A stretch of 36,161 nt of DNA from Tetmemena sp. SeJ-2015 (lineage: Eukaryota; Ciliophora; Spirotrichea; Sporadotrichida; Oxytrichidae): assembly GCA_027382625.1 (NCBI GenBank), contig JAJKFJ010022797.1:1-36161 (forward strand). Reading direction: 5' to 3'. A model generated the notes under the pieces. It had not been told where the DNA came from, searched no databases, and saw only the letters and a list, made by a program, of their open reading frames with translations. Made by a program: the position numbers and the translations under genes. Of this stretch, positions 1-10,974 are shown one piece after another; position 1 is the first letter of the stretch, and every line of letters begins with the position of its first letter.

Positions 1-29
1 GACACTCCGTAGTGGCACTGCCCTGAATT

Positions 30-364
30 AAGGAGGGCGTGGTATTGCTGATGGACAACGCCGTCATCCACAAGTACTCTCAAGTTTTGGAGACCGCTCG
101 CAAGTTTCGAGTGACGCTGCTCTTTAATGCGGAGTACTCCCCCTGGTTGAACCTGTCGAGCATTTGTTCCACTCCCTCAAGCAGCAATTGAGCATGACCA
201 ATATTGAAACCAAGTAAGCTTGCATTTATGTCAACACCTCTAGAACCCATTTGGTGAAGCGCGTTGGCGAGGTGCTCACTGCAATGTCGGAGCAGGACTA
301 CCGCAAACTCTGGGTGGTGTCTATCAAGAAATGGATGCACACCCTGAGGTTTGGATTCGTTTGA
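30..364 (+). pseudogene. DDE transposase remnant (IS630/Tc1-like, C-terminal part)
   Basis: This is the 3' end of a transposase gene; such enzymes cut and join transposon ends with a DDE/D catalytic triad. Reading from position 39, the protein contains 'LLMDNAVIHK' (second catalytic Asp) and, about 30 residues on, 'AEYSPWLNPVEHLFHSLK' (third acidic residue), the usual spacing of the DDE_3/IS630-Tc1 superfamily. The second motif is only readable after a one-base shift near 150, because a base is missing in the Asn-Pro pair. The frame then stays open to a TGA at 362-364. Upstream of position 39 that frame meets a TGA at 24-26, so a second break is likely. The piece is richer in G+C than its surroundings. 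The family resembles hypotrich germline transposons such as TBE, but I cannot assign it to one. It is a broken copy, or one interrupted by internal eliminated sequence. Confidence 0.72.
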
Positions 365-429
365 AAGTAAAGTGCCAGTAGCTAGACATATATCCACTTC
401 CACCCTCCATGCTCATTATATCTCTCCTG

Positions 430-880
430 CTTTTATTTATATAAGCTTTAAATTTATTAAGGTCCTATTATAAATCACTCTAATGTGGTGGAACGATCGC
501 AGTTGGTATCATAAAATCCAGACCACTTCCTTAAAACTGGCATCACCTCCTTATTTTATCGAGCTCCCTCCCATACTTTTGAGGATCCTACCTAAAATCG
601 GGAGCACATCCCCTAAAATCCGAGGAGCATACCAAATAATGGGTGTTGATTCCAGACTTTCAGAGTGGTCGCGCCAAGTAGAACAGGTGCCACTTCGATT
701 CCTATACCACCCTACCTTTTTTATAGAGTGCTCCTTGAAATCAGGCAACATTGGTCAAAAGTGGACAGGATCGGATCGAATCCATATCCATTTACAGAGT
801 TGGAGGCGCCAGCGCGCAGGAGACCAGAGGTTGGCAGGTTGACGCTACACGTCCAGGAAGTAAGTAACTACTCAATCAAA
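430..880. other. GC-richer segment of unknown identity
   Basis: This stretch follows the transposase remnant and is clearly less AT-rich than the surrounding DNA. One frame is open from 483 to 842 on the + strand (119 codons, no TAA or TAG at all) and a second overlapping frame from 665 to 883. Neither translation shows a motif I recognise. It is probably more of the same degraded transposon, but this is inferred only from composition and position. Confidence 0.35.
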
Positions 881-1148
881 TAATTCAAACTAAATCAATG
901 AACTTCCTCATCTCTACCAACAGGTTCTAATTTTTCATATTGGTTTCTAAATTGTTGAGATAATCAATAATATATATCTTCCCTGTGCGAGTTTTGATTT
1001 CTAATTTTATTTCTCAATTATCCATTCATATTCATCCTATAATAAGAGTCGATTTATATTTCGATAGTATTTTCATAATTTTTACACATCTAAATTAAAG
1101 AATAAATAAAGTTATATCCAAATTAATTAATATAAATTAAAAAAAAAA

Positions 1149-1303
1149 TTAGAATGGATTAATTTATGCTATAATATTATATTCTAGTGCCGGAATTAAT
1201 AAATACGGCCACCACTTTTTTTCGGTAGTGGAGACTTGGAAGTTAGTTCCGGGATTTTGAAAAGAAGAGAGGTAGTGAGACTAGAATATCATAATCCATC
1301 TAA
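1149..1303. repeat. Small foldback / MITE-like inverted repeat
   Basis: The left end contains TTAGAATGGATTA, then ATATTCTAGT and a 'CCGGAA' block. The right end has the same three blocks in reverse complement: 'TTCCGG', ACTAGAATAT and TAATCCATCTAA. The arms are imperfect and of unequal length. No coding sequence is visible. It lies just before the point where copy 1 of the paralogue array begins to resemble the other copies. Confidence 0.5.
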
Positions 1304-1619
1304 AAAATCAAGTTATTAGTGATATTCAGCAAAGAAATGAGAAGGCCGTTAAATGAGGAACATATCAAACGACATTTCTATTTCAAATTAATTAAATGAT
1401 GCTATATATTAAAATTCTGTGTGTTGGCAATTAATCTCGTAAGATTTTAAGTTCAAAACATAATAATTCATTTATCCACAAAATATTTTTATCCTAATAA
1501 AATTGCTATAAATTTGATTAAAGTGACTACAAACTTCATAATGAGCGAGCAGAAGCAGAGAGTTGTGAGGCAGGTAGACACAATAGTCACAGCTTTGTCT
1601 TAGACAGGAGGCTTCATGA

Positions 1620-1647
1620 ATTTAAATTCCCATTTATTTATAAATGA
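1620..1647 (+). other. IES in copy 1, pointer ATGA (28 bp)
   Basis: ATGA stands at 1616-1619 and again at 1644-1647. Removing the insert joins '...TGGFM' to 'SIVLTAI...', matching all other copies at the same site. Confidence 0.8.
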
Positions 1648-2334
1648 GCATAGTATTAACTGCAATCTAGATTATAATAGGAGGGATCCAAGAAAAGCTG
1701 TTTATGATTGCTCTTATCAAAAGCAAACATAATTATTTTAAATATCAAGAAAGCATTTTTGACCAAACAAGATTAAAGAGGAGCTAATCCTTACTAGAAG
1801 AAATAGAAAACGCACATCCACATTGCTGCTCAGTAAACAACATTTCAAGATTAATTATCAAAATTAGATTCTTTTATATTAATTTTTTAAAAGAACAAAG
1901 CAATCAGATAACCTTCAATGAAAATTTAAAATCACTTAATTCAATAGTCAATTTAATAAAAAAGTGCTTCTAAATTAGATTAATTTAGAGATTATCAGTG
2001 ATTTCGAATCTTAAAGTCCTGCTAGTATGAATTCTATTTCTGTAGAAAAGCTCTATGAGCATATTTAAAAATTGAAACGGCCTGCTCTTTCTTTTTTCAA
2101 AAGTGTTTTATGCAGGAAAAACTTGAACTCTTAAAGTTTAAATAATCAAACTAGAAAAGATAATTTGGCCACAGGGAAATAGAAAATATTGTAAGCCCTA
2201 CAGTTAGAGCGGTTTATAAAGAGCTAAATAGATCTAAAACTTCTGAAGCATATTTTACTTGCTAGACATCAATTTAAATTATGATACTTATTTATATATC
2301 AGCGGTAACTTATGAGATTTTCTGAATTCTATTA

Positions 2335-2752
2335 TAGCTGAGAATTTAATAAAAAAGAGAATTAAATTAGAAATTAAATTAAAATGGAATTAATTCGTGA
2401 CAGTTGAAGTGTGTCCAATTTAAATAATAATTACACCATTCGATTCAGCATAAAATTCTAAGAAACTTTTTATCCTTGCAACTTTAATGCGGGAGTGCTC
2501 AATCAAGAGTCACGAGCGACACAAGTTTAGAAGAAGATGATGATTATGAGGATGATGAGGAATGGTGAGTCATATCTCACTGCTGAGAGGTGCTAGGAAG
2601 ATGATTAAAGAAGAAACTCATAATAATTATCGATAATCTATCGAACAAGCTGCAGATCAGGGAGTGTATCTGCGATTTCCACTGACACGAAGTTGCAACT
2701 CTCTATTTATTATTTTCAACAATCACGAATTTTAATTAAAATTCCTACTATA
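2335..2752 (+). repeat. Segment K inserted in copy 1 (418 bp, TA-bounded)
   Basis: Copies 3 and 4 read straight across this site (TTCTATTAATTAGA in copy 3). Copy 1 has 418 extra bases here, bordered by TA at 2333-2334 and 2751-2752, and deleting them gives the copy 3 arrangement. The insert begins TAGCTGAGAATTTAATA. A relative lies at 16417-16830 and inverted pieces at 17265-17493 and 11510-11560. Compared with 16417-16830, an acidic segment at about 2495-2570 differs by synonymous changes and one 3-base indel, as coding DNA would. It may be a large IES, a mobile element, or MDS material of another gene. Confidence 0.65.
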
Positions 2753-2987
2753 ATTAGACGAGAACAGTAATATGAAAAACAATAAGCACCCGTTTGAAGG
2801 TGAAATTAATTAAAATAATTCACAGGAAAAAGTTTAAAGAAAGGATGTCATAGATTTAAAAAGAATCATCTATGAGATAGTTGAAAGATCACACTAAAAT
2901 AGTAAAATAGACAGTAGGCTTTTGAAAAAGCTTGGAAATTTTCAAATTGATAAGAAAAGTAGTTCAAGAGTCAAAAATGTATTTTGA

Positions 2988-3436
2988 ATACCAATTTATA
3001 ATAATTTACAAATCTTAAATCATTGATTAATTAAATTATTTTAAATGGCAAAGAAAAATTTAGCATCAATTTATAAATTTAATTTTATATAAGTAGAATG
3101 ACTTTAATTAATGTATAAATCATTTAATTGTGCTATATTACAATCTTATTTAGTTCTCTATAATTGGTATAATTCCTATAAATTGGGTATTTATTATAAA
3201 TATTTATTTTCAGTCAAAACATTATTAAAAGATCAACAAATGTATTATAAGCTATTAAAAATCTTTATATTTATATATCATATTAAAATCATGCGACGAT
3301 TAATTTCCATTTTTAAAAATTAAATTTATAAATAATTTATAAACTTGAACTATTTTTTGTGTCTTTTTAAATAAATATATACTTTTGGAGAGTTTAAACT
3401 TTATTTTTATGTTATTTATCCTTGGATTAAATAATA
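2988..3436. other. 3' flank of copy 1, shared with copy 3
   Basis: This AT-rich DNA has no convincing gene. It is clearly similar to 15441-15870, including the shared block TTTAGCATCAA and the words around TATTTATTTTCAGT, so the tandem duplication unit extends past the stop codon. A short open frame at 3111-3323 shows no coding features. Confidence 0.6.
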
Positions 3437-4074
3437 AAAAGAGGGGGGGGGTACGGAAATGTACCTCCCCCATTTTTATGGTCGAAAATGCTAAAAAATT
3501 GTCCTTAAAGGCCGAAATAGGCCTAAAATGCGAAAACTAACGTCCTCTCCAAATTAGAGAAATATTTCCTCGAATATATTTACTGAAGAGAATATGGTAA
3601 GTTAAGTTTAAAGTCAAGATAAATTAATTTATTGCAGTATTTGGTCTCTTTCTCTGACATTTACTTAATGAGAAGGGTCTTATATACTATTTAAAAAATA
3701 TAACATGCTTTATTTATTAATTTTAGAAAATAATTCAAGTTCTTGGAAATTAAGCGCATAACTTTACCCACCTATCTTTGATCATCATAATTAATAAACT
3801 TGCTGTTTTGAAGAAGCTGAATATAAAAATCGCAAACGTGGCTTGGTAATTAAAAGGAGATGAAATCCCAAAAATATGAATGTAGTCTTAATAAACATAA
3901 AATATATAACTTTTGAAAAAATTGAAATCATGAATTTGACCCCTTACTAGGAAATTTCAAAGGCCATAATAATCTTAATTTTTTGGCATTTTCGGCCTAT
4001 TTCGGTCTATATGGCCAATTCGTTTAGCATTTTTTACCAGAATAAGAGGGGGAGGTGCACTTCCGTCTCCCCAG
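3437..4074. mobile_element. Inverted-repeat element with G-rich ends (MITE-like)
   Basis: About 100 bp at the left end (3441-3540: G run, ACGGAAATGTACCTCCCCC, then AAAATGCTAAA and CCGAAATAGGCC) recurs in reverse complement at the right end (3975-4070), with roughly four of five positions alike by eye. The 9-bp word TAAATAATA stands at 3428-3436 and 4075-4083, as expected of a target-site duplication. The roughly 430 bp interior is AT-rich with no transposase. It is a non-autonomous DNA transposon between paralogue copies 1 and 2. Confidence 0.78.
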
Positions 4075-4083
4075 TAAATAATA

Positions 4084-4645
4084 TAAGTAATTTAGTTGAC
4101 TCACTCTTAATGTTTAATCTCAATATTTAAAATCCTATCCTCTCCCTCTGAGTAGATGATTATTATAAATTTCTCTATTTTAGTAATTTTAAAATTAATT
4201 ATTCTAAAGTTTTGCTTTAATTAAGGAATTTGAAGTTTTAATAAAAAATCAAGAAAGAAATTAATGATTGCCATTATGAGCAATTTATTTCACAAGACTC
4301 AAATTAAAAATTTCCATACAAGATTTACATCATTTAAAAATAAAAAATATTAGCATAGTAAAAATTTCTTAATTTTATATTAGGGATTGTTTAACTACTG
4401 TGTGATTTGCCCGATTTTAGCAGAATATCTTTATTGTTTCTTCTATTGATAAAAAGGCTTTTTTAATTCGATATAAAAATTTCAATTAAAAGTTAGAACA
4501 TATATTTTAGTATTTGGATTAAATGAATTTGGTTAATGGATTGAATTTAATAAAACAGATAAGCAAAAACACTACAAAATGTAAATTCATTCAGGATAAG
4601 AAATAGTTGATAAAGACTAATTTAATAACAAAATTATCAAATAAG
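4084..4645. other. AT-rich spacer
   Basis: No gene, repeat pair or RNA was recognised between the inverted-repeat element and the start of copy 2. Confidence 0.5.
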
Positions 4646-7600
4646 ATGAAGAAAAAAGTTTAAACTTACTTGAGACAGATTGACTCTTTCGGACATCCAA
4701 TCTCCCTCAGATACAAAGACTCCAGCACCTACTAGTCAACTTTGGGAGGTTTATTTACTCTGATTTCTAGAGTGGCTATCTTAGCTTACTTTCTCTTTTA
4801 GATATCCTCCATACTTTAAAGATAGAAGTATTACAAAAAAATCTTCAAGTATAAATACAAGGTGTATTTAGTTCTTAGCTAATTAATAGGAAATCACAAA
4901 CGAGAGTGTTTATTCTAACCTGCAAAACTTAGAAAATTAAATTGTCCTTGACTTTAACAACTTTGATATTTACTTGTTTGTATATTCTTTTTTAATAATT
5001 ATATATTGCCTTGGGTATATATTCAAATGACAGTCCAGGCTACTCTGATAAATATTTCGAGTATCTCTCCATTAAGATGTAAATTTCTGTTGGTCATTTA
5101 AAAATAATTTTACGATTTCTAATCATATAAAAATTTAAAGGGATAACATTTTTATCTAAATTAAAAAAAAGAGAACTAAGTAAAAAAAGTAAAATAGTAG
5201 TAAATTTTTAGATTAGTTAATCATAGTTAAAATTATGATTAGCACAGTGTTTGGAAAGTGCGAAAAAAATAGTTTGAGGGACAATAAAGGTAATGAATGC
5301 AATTATAGGTAAGAATTTAATGGGAAATAAAAGGGAGTAGAATCAATTTGTAGAAAGGTGGCAAAGCTGTAGCAGTTGAATTTTCAAATTGCAAAACTCT
5401 GAGGACTATACCTTTCTTTTGCATGTATTATAGTTAACGTTAAATTTTTAACTTAATTAGATTAGACATTAAAAATATTAAAAAAAGATCTCTTAAGGAG
5501 TCTAGCCTGAATTAATTGAACTATATTGACAATTTTCAACATAAGTTTTTTTTAGAATCATCATTAAAGTCTTATTCTTTTTTAGAGTTTATATGTGTAA
5601 ATGACTATTATATCTTGTCATGATAATTTTTTTATTATATTTTTATTAAAATTCATTTTGAAAATCAAAACTACAGCTAGGAATTTATGGATATCCCACT
5701 AGAGTTTTGTGACACCACTCGCTTTAAGGGCGATAGAGAAATCTCTTAAATTTTCAACTTTGAACAAACCAAATCTTATTATATTCTAAATATGCATTAT
5801 TTAAATAATATTTACTATGAATGATAAATTTGCGATTCCAATGGAATAAAGCTATTATTTAACGAACATTTTATAGATTAGGAAAATAGGGAAGTTATAT
5901 TCATTCTAAAAGATTTAAAGCCATTATTTTAAATGGAAGCAATTTAGAAATAATATAATCTTTATATTTTTAAATATTGAGAGAAAATTTTAACTTACAT
6001 AATGATTTAGAAATACTAAATTAAAATAATTTATCTAGCAAATATATTTAAGAATATAATCGAAGGGATATTTTATTGAAAAATAAAAATTGCTTTAGTA
6101 ACAGGTGGCTCTGGTTTGAATATAAAGTTTTAATTTTCCATATTTCAATAAATTAAAAATGTAAGCTTACAGCTATTAAAATAGAAATACCCTCTTTGGG
6201 AAACTGAATTCTGACACTATTGCTAATATCTGGTTAATATCCAGAATAAAGGAAATAAGTAAAAATAGAGCCATTTTAGAAATTTCGTGAGAAATACTTT
6301 AATTGAATCATATTTAGATATAAGAATCAACCAAGTCATATTGTAAAGATCAAATCCAACTTTGACCAACTGTACTGTTCAAATGGAATCCCATCTCCAC
6401 TAATAAAATTAAAATTAAGAAGATAAAGAACAGCAAGGAGAGGTGACCACAGTCAGAGAACAATGAAGATCTAAAAAAGTTGTTTACTTTCACCTTTGAA
6501 ATATGAAGTATTTTTGATAAAAAATAACTTTTCTAAGTGTAGAAGTCTCTTTATTATATTTATGGCTGAATTAAATTCCTTAGAAAATAAAATAAAATCT
6601 TTTTTGTGTCCTTAGAAGAATTTTTCAATAAAGCTGAATGGAACTGTAAATTCGATTTTAAATGATATATTAATTTATTGTGTATTTAATAATATTATAA
6701 TTATTTTTCTAACTATTCTTACTCATCTTTAAATTAAACCAATTATAGTGTTTATCTAAACAAAAAAAATTAAATTAGGAGCGACTAATATGCTTAATTA
6801 TTAAAGAAAATTTAAAATATTATCTCTTAAAGTATTGTATGTGCTAATTCTTAAATTTTTCTTTACTATTTATTTCGCAATTTATTTTTACTAAATCCAT
6901 CTCGTATTTTTTAATGCCATTTGATAACTAACTAATTATAGATTGAATTTATAATAAATTTTAGCCTTTATTTAAAAATATTAACTTAGTTAAACTAAAT
7001 ATTTTTAAAAAATCATCACTTAATTTATGATGAAAATTAATTATTTTGTTAAAAAATAAATTCAAAAATACAGAGTGTGCTGCAAGTGAGAGCTGTGTTT
7101 TGCGATTAGGAATTATTAAACTAAATTTATCCAAGCAGGAATAAAAGCTGTAAGCCTGAAAAAGAGATTCTAGCAAAAATCAATACACTTAATGAATTAA
7201 ATTAACAATATTTAAAAATTAATTTAAAAATCCTCTTTCAGTCAAAGCTAAAGTTATATATTTATTTTAAGGTATAAGAAATTTTGTAAAGAATTATTTT
7301 TATGAAGCTCTGGAAAAATATTTCTTGGTTTATTGTTTAATATGTAGAACAAGGAATTGAAGATTAGCAATTAAATCTATCCAACTGAAGAATATGCATA
7401 TTTATCAAAAGATTTACAATTAAAACAGAAATAAGAAAAAAATTTTGGTTTAGGCAACCATCAATTTATCAAAAATATCTCAAAAATTAAATTTAAATAC
7501 AAACTCATTCCCTTAAATAAATTTAGACCCAGTGAATTATTCTTAAATCATTTAATTTTTATTAGATTTTAAAATAACTTTAATGTAGATGGTTATGTAG

Positions 7601-9656
7601 CTCAGTATTTAATAAAAATATCATAAGATATTTAAGCTTATAATATTTCTGAATAATACTTTGCCTCTCAAGATTTATTAGCTTTTGCATATGTCTTTGT
7701 TTATTATAATAAAAGATTTTGAGACCCCTGTTAAAATGTCCACATTTTTCATACCGAATAGCTTCAGCAGTAACATAGCAACTTACAAAGTTTACAAAAC
7801 TAGAAATAACAATCTAGAACTGCACGACTCTATTTTCGCCAGTGAAAATTGCAAATAAGCATATAAGTTATAGTCTGTTTTAAAAAATAATATAGTGACT
7901 TGAATGTTAAAACCCAAGAATTTCTAACTTTCTATCTGGCAGACTAAATATTTTAACTCCCTCCCTATCCCAACATGACCAGTATCTCTTTTAATTTAAA
8001 TTAATAATGTAACTTTTCAGATTAGCATAAGTGAGGAGTCTATAGTAACTGTCCGTAAAATAGACACTATAATCAAGGCTCTCACAGACACAGGAGGATT
8101 CAATAAACAAATGTAATTTTAATTCACTAATTCATGAGCATCATATTTGGAGCAATCACGAAATTATTCTTTTATTTTTAATCTCTGTGCTCATTGGACA
8201 ACTCTAAGAGAAAAGGTTCTATCTTTCTATCATAAAGAAGCTTTACTTTTTTAAAATATGATAAACATATTTAAGCTGTTTCTTGTCAGGAAATAACAAA
8301 ATTCAAATACCAAACAGAGCTTTTCTGAAAGCCTCAAAGTTATGAATAGAACCAAATTTGTGAACGATGACAAAATTAATTTATTAAATATTATTTAATT
8401 TATTCATAATTATAATTCCCGAGAATTCTGAAGAATCCTTTGCAAATCTAACTCCAAGATATTTAATTTATTGCAAATATAAAATGTTAGCAGATTTATA
8501 TCCAAGTAAGAATGGGCTATTAAATTATTTTTGCTGCAAACATCTCTTAACGAATAAGAAGAGAACACTGCTAGGATAAATTTGGAAGAAGAATAGGATA
8601 GAACTAAGAGTATGATTGAGAATTTGAGTGAATACATCTTATCCTTAAAACCACCAGACTTCAACTTATAAGCCTTGAACAATTAAATTATAAAATTTAA
8701 TGATACTTTTTTTGAATATAAAGAAGATATATGCCTGCTTTTGTGGATCCAGGAATAATAAAATAGTTATATGCTTTAATTATATTTAGGAAATATAGTA
8801 GAGAGATTATGTATCAGTTAAGAGATTAAGAAGGATTATACAAAGAGGGACTAAAGGAAGTCAGAAACAAATTAGAGCTCATTTAAATACTTAAGCAGGC
8901 TCAGAAGAATTCGATATTTACCAAAATATTCCTACAAAAGTAACCTATAAAAGTTTCAATTATTTTTTTCAAAGTACCAAAGAGATATCGTACCTTATTT
9001 TGGCAAAAACGTATTAGGGCTCGAAGGCAAAATTGACCTCAGCAGCAAAACTAAGAACTTAATTAGGGTAAGAAATTTATCAAATGGGACTATAGATGCT
9101 AAATATAAGGACCCTAAAGTGTTTTTAAAATAGCTTTTGAAAAATTCTGATTAGAATTTTGAAGTAAATCTGAGAATTTTACATGAGTTGATCCCTCCTT
9201 CATTAAGGAATTAATTTAGAATTTCCATATCTTTTTTCTCTTTAATTTTTGAATGAGTTAGGCTTACCGGCAAGATTTTCAAGTTCTATATTCAGCAAAA
9301 ATGCTAATTAAAAGCGTAGGAAGGATAAGTTATAAGAATCATTTCTTTCAATTTTTATAATTTTGAGTTGTTCATAATTTTCATTCGCTTCAAATGCCAC
9401 CTTGATAGATGAAAACAAAGAATCAAACTTCATGGATAGAAAAGAAGGAGGATTTAATTAATTATTCTCTGAAAGTGATGGTTTAAAAGCAATTATTTTT
9501 AATGGCTTTGTCCAGGCTAAACCGATAAGAGGACTATAATAAATCTATAAAAAGCCAGACCTAAAAATAAACTCAATAAATTAATAGAAATTAAAAAACA
9601 ATTAAAACTATAATTTTTAAAATAAATAGAAAATATACAAAGTCTTTTAAAGTGTA
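4646..9656 (+). CDS. Membrane-protein paralogue, copy 2 (IES-interrupted)
   Basis: This is a divergent but complete-looking member of the array. The chosen start at 4646 opens 'MKKKVQTYLRQIDSFGHPI', followed by 'TYQSTLGG' and a hydrophobic helix ('VAILAYFLFQISS'). Later pieces align with copies 3-5: a segment at 4893-4970; 'ALGIYSNDSPGYSDKYF' from 5008; 'DIPLEFCDTTRFKG' near 5690; 'NKSCKPEKEILAKINTL' near 7140; 'ETPVKMSTFFIPNSF' from 7722; 'VRKIDTIIKALTDTGGF' ending at 8102; 'SIIFGAI' plus 'VLIGQLQEK' from 8135; 'SMIENLSEYILSLKPPDF' near 8620; and a C-terminal region from about 9010 to a TGA at 9254-9256. A further Gln-rich open stretch runs from about 9405 to 9656. The 5.8-7.1 kb part is AT-rich without visible coding, so either a very long IES or unplaced MDSs lie there. 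The family is widespread in ciliates; its function is unknown to me. End coordinate uncertain. Confidence 0.66.
4971..5007 (+). other. IES in copy 2, pointer ATATT (37 bp)
   Basis: ATATT lies at 4966-4970 and 5003-5007. Deletion joins '...NNFDI' to 'ALGIYS' in frame, like 'FDIAIGIWS' in copy 3. Confidence 0.75.
8103..8134 (+). other. IES in copy 2, pointer ATTCA (32 bp)
   Basis: ATTCA lies at 8098-8102 and 8130-8134. Deletion gives 'TGGFMSIIFGAI'. The IES site matches that of the other copies, which use ATGA two to four bases further on. Confidence 0.77.
8158..8183 (+). other. IES in copy 2, pointer AATC (26 bp)
   Basis: AATC lies at 8154-8157 and 8180-8183. Deletion gives 'FGAISVLIGQLQEK', aligning with 'FGAIQVLIGSLQEK' of copy 5, which also has an IES near here. 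Confidence 0.65.
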
Positions 9657-10974
9657 AATAGAAATTGAGTTCTCGACTGAAGAGAATTTAAATATTTCTT
9701 AATTGCTTCTTGATTTAAAAAATTTTCAACTCATTTTATCGCCTTTCTCAATACTTATAACTTTAAGATGATTTTTGTATTTTAAAGCAACATTTTAGCC
9801 CACTTTTAAAAATCATTATGTGACAATTGATTAAGATATTTTTAATTTTAAATCTCAAATGCTCCTTCAAATGACAATGAAAAATAAGATAAATTACGTG
9901 ATCACAGTTAGTAAAACCAAAATTAGTTAGAATAAAATATGTTCAAATAATATTATGACGAAAGGCGAGCAGTAAACTTATTAAAATATTATTTTAAAAT
10001 TCAATTTATTTTACTTAAGATTTTTTAAGATTAAGGAATGATGGAAGGGAAGAGTCACAAATTGATGAAATTAAAAATGGCTGGGACTGAATAAATATTC
10101 TTGTCTTGCGCTTGCTTATATTTGATTTATTGATTTGAGTTTATATTTTATTAGATTTAATTTGAAATTGAAAATAGGCCTTTTATTTTTTCTAACTCCA
10201 GTTAAAATTAGTTAAAAAATTACCTTTCAAAAATTTTAGATAAGCTGATAATTGTTTCCATCAGAACTGAGATTATAAGCATAAAAAATTATAATTTCTT
10301 TAAAAGTGAGGAATAAAATCTGTTCTAAAATAAAACAGTAATAAAATATTTTATAGGAGGAACAAATAATCACCTCCTTATTTTTTTATTAGATTCTGAG
10401 ATTATGTAATATATTTCGCCCTAACTTCCCAATTAAGAAGCTCTTTATCTATGACCCTTTTGATTCCTTAGAAACTATTTAGATTTAGATTTTAGACAAA
10501 TTTAATTGCTTAATACAAGTTTTAAATCTAGTTGCTATTTAAAATCATATCTTGAAAAAGATTAAATATCCTAATTGCAGATGTTTAAAAATTTAGTGAA
10601 TCATTTAGTCGTGGGAGCCTGTTCAATTTTATTGTTTTAATGATATTTTTTTTTAATTTATTTTTTAATGTAAAACAGGATGTAAACATTAACTTGAAAT
10701 CTCTATTCTAGTCAAAATGTTTATTTTCATTTTATTAATGGCCCACGTATATATTAGGATTTTAAAACCCGCAAAACTCAAATTATCATTGAAAATATAA
10801 GGAATTGGGGAGGATTTCAATTTTATAAAAATGCTATATTAAAATATCATATCAATTAGCAATTACTTAATAATTTTTGATACCTTTCCACCTAAATTTT
10901 AAAATTACTAAAGATGAGTAGAAACTAAATAAATGAGTATTAACGAAAGGATATTCATTATATAATAATTTAAC
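9657..10974. other. AT-rich spacer between copies 2 and 3
   Basis: About 1.3 kb with no gene recognised. A weak hairpin (GGAGG ... CCTCC, 10359-10378) is the only structure seen. Confidence 0.5.

Larger units (their letters stand above)
1420..2987 (+). pseudogene. Membrane-protein paralogue, copy 1 (5'-truncated)
   Basis: This is the 3' part of the gene family that fills 1.4-27.5 kb. Recognisable blocks are the 'MSEQKQRVVRQVDTIVTAL' segment from 1541, a hydrophobic 'IGGIQEKLFMIALIK' helix around 1675-1730, a cytoplasmic segment about 1988-2275 ('SVEKLYEHIQKLKRPALSF'), and the C-terminal block ending 'SKIDSRLLKKLG...RVKNVF' with TGA at 2985-2987. TAA and TAG are read as Gln throughout. Similarity to copy 3 (14290 onward) starts near 1420. 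The N-terminal FGHP segment, the Cys-containing region and the following modules of copies 2-5 are absent; transposon debris lies there instead. It is called a pseudogene because half the gene is missing, although the missing MDSs could lie upstream of the window. Confidence 0.68.

Noticed and set aside
3111..3323. 70-codon open frame downstream of copy 1
   Set aside because: Tyr/Leu/Lys/Ile-rich translation of plain A/T DNA; the homologous region after copy 3 does not keep the frame.
8410..8682. 90-codon - strand open frame in copy 2
   Set aside because: It is antisense to the cytoplasmic module of copy 2, whose + strand translation aligns with the other copies.
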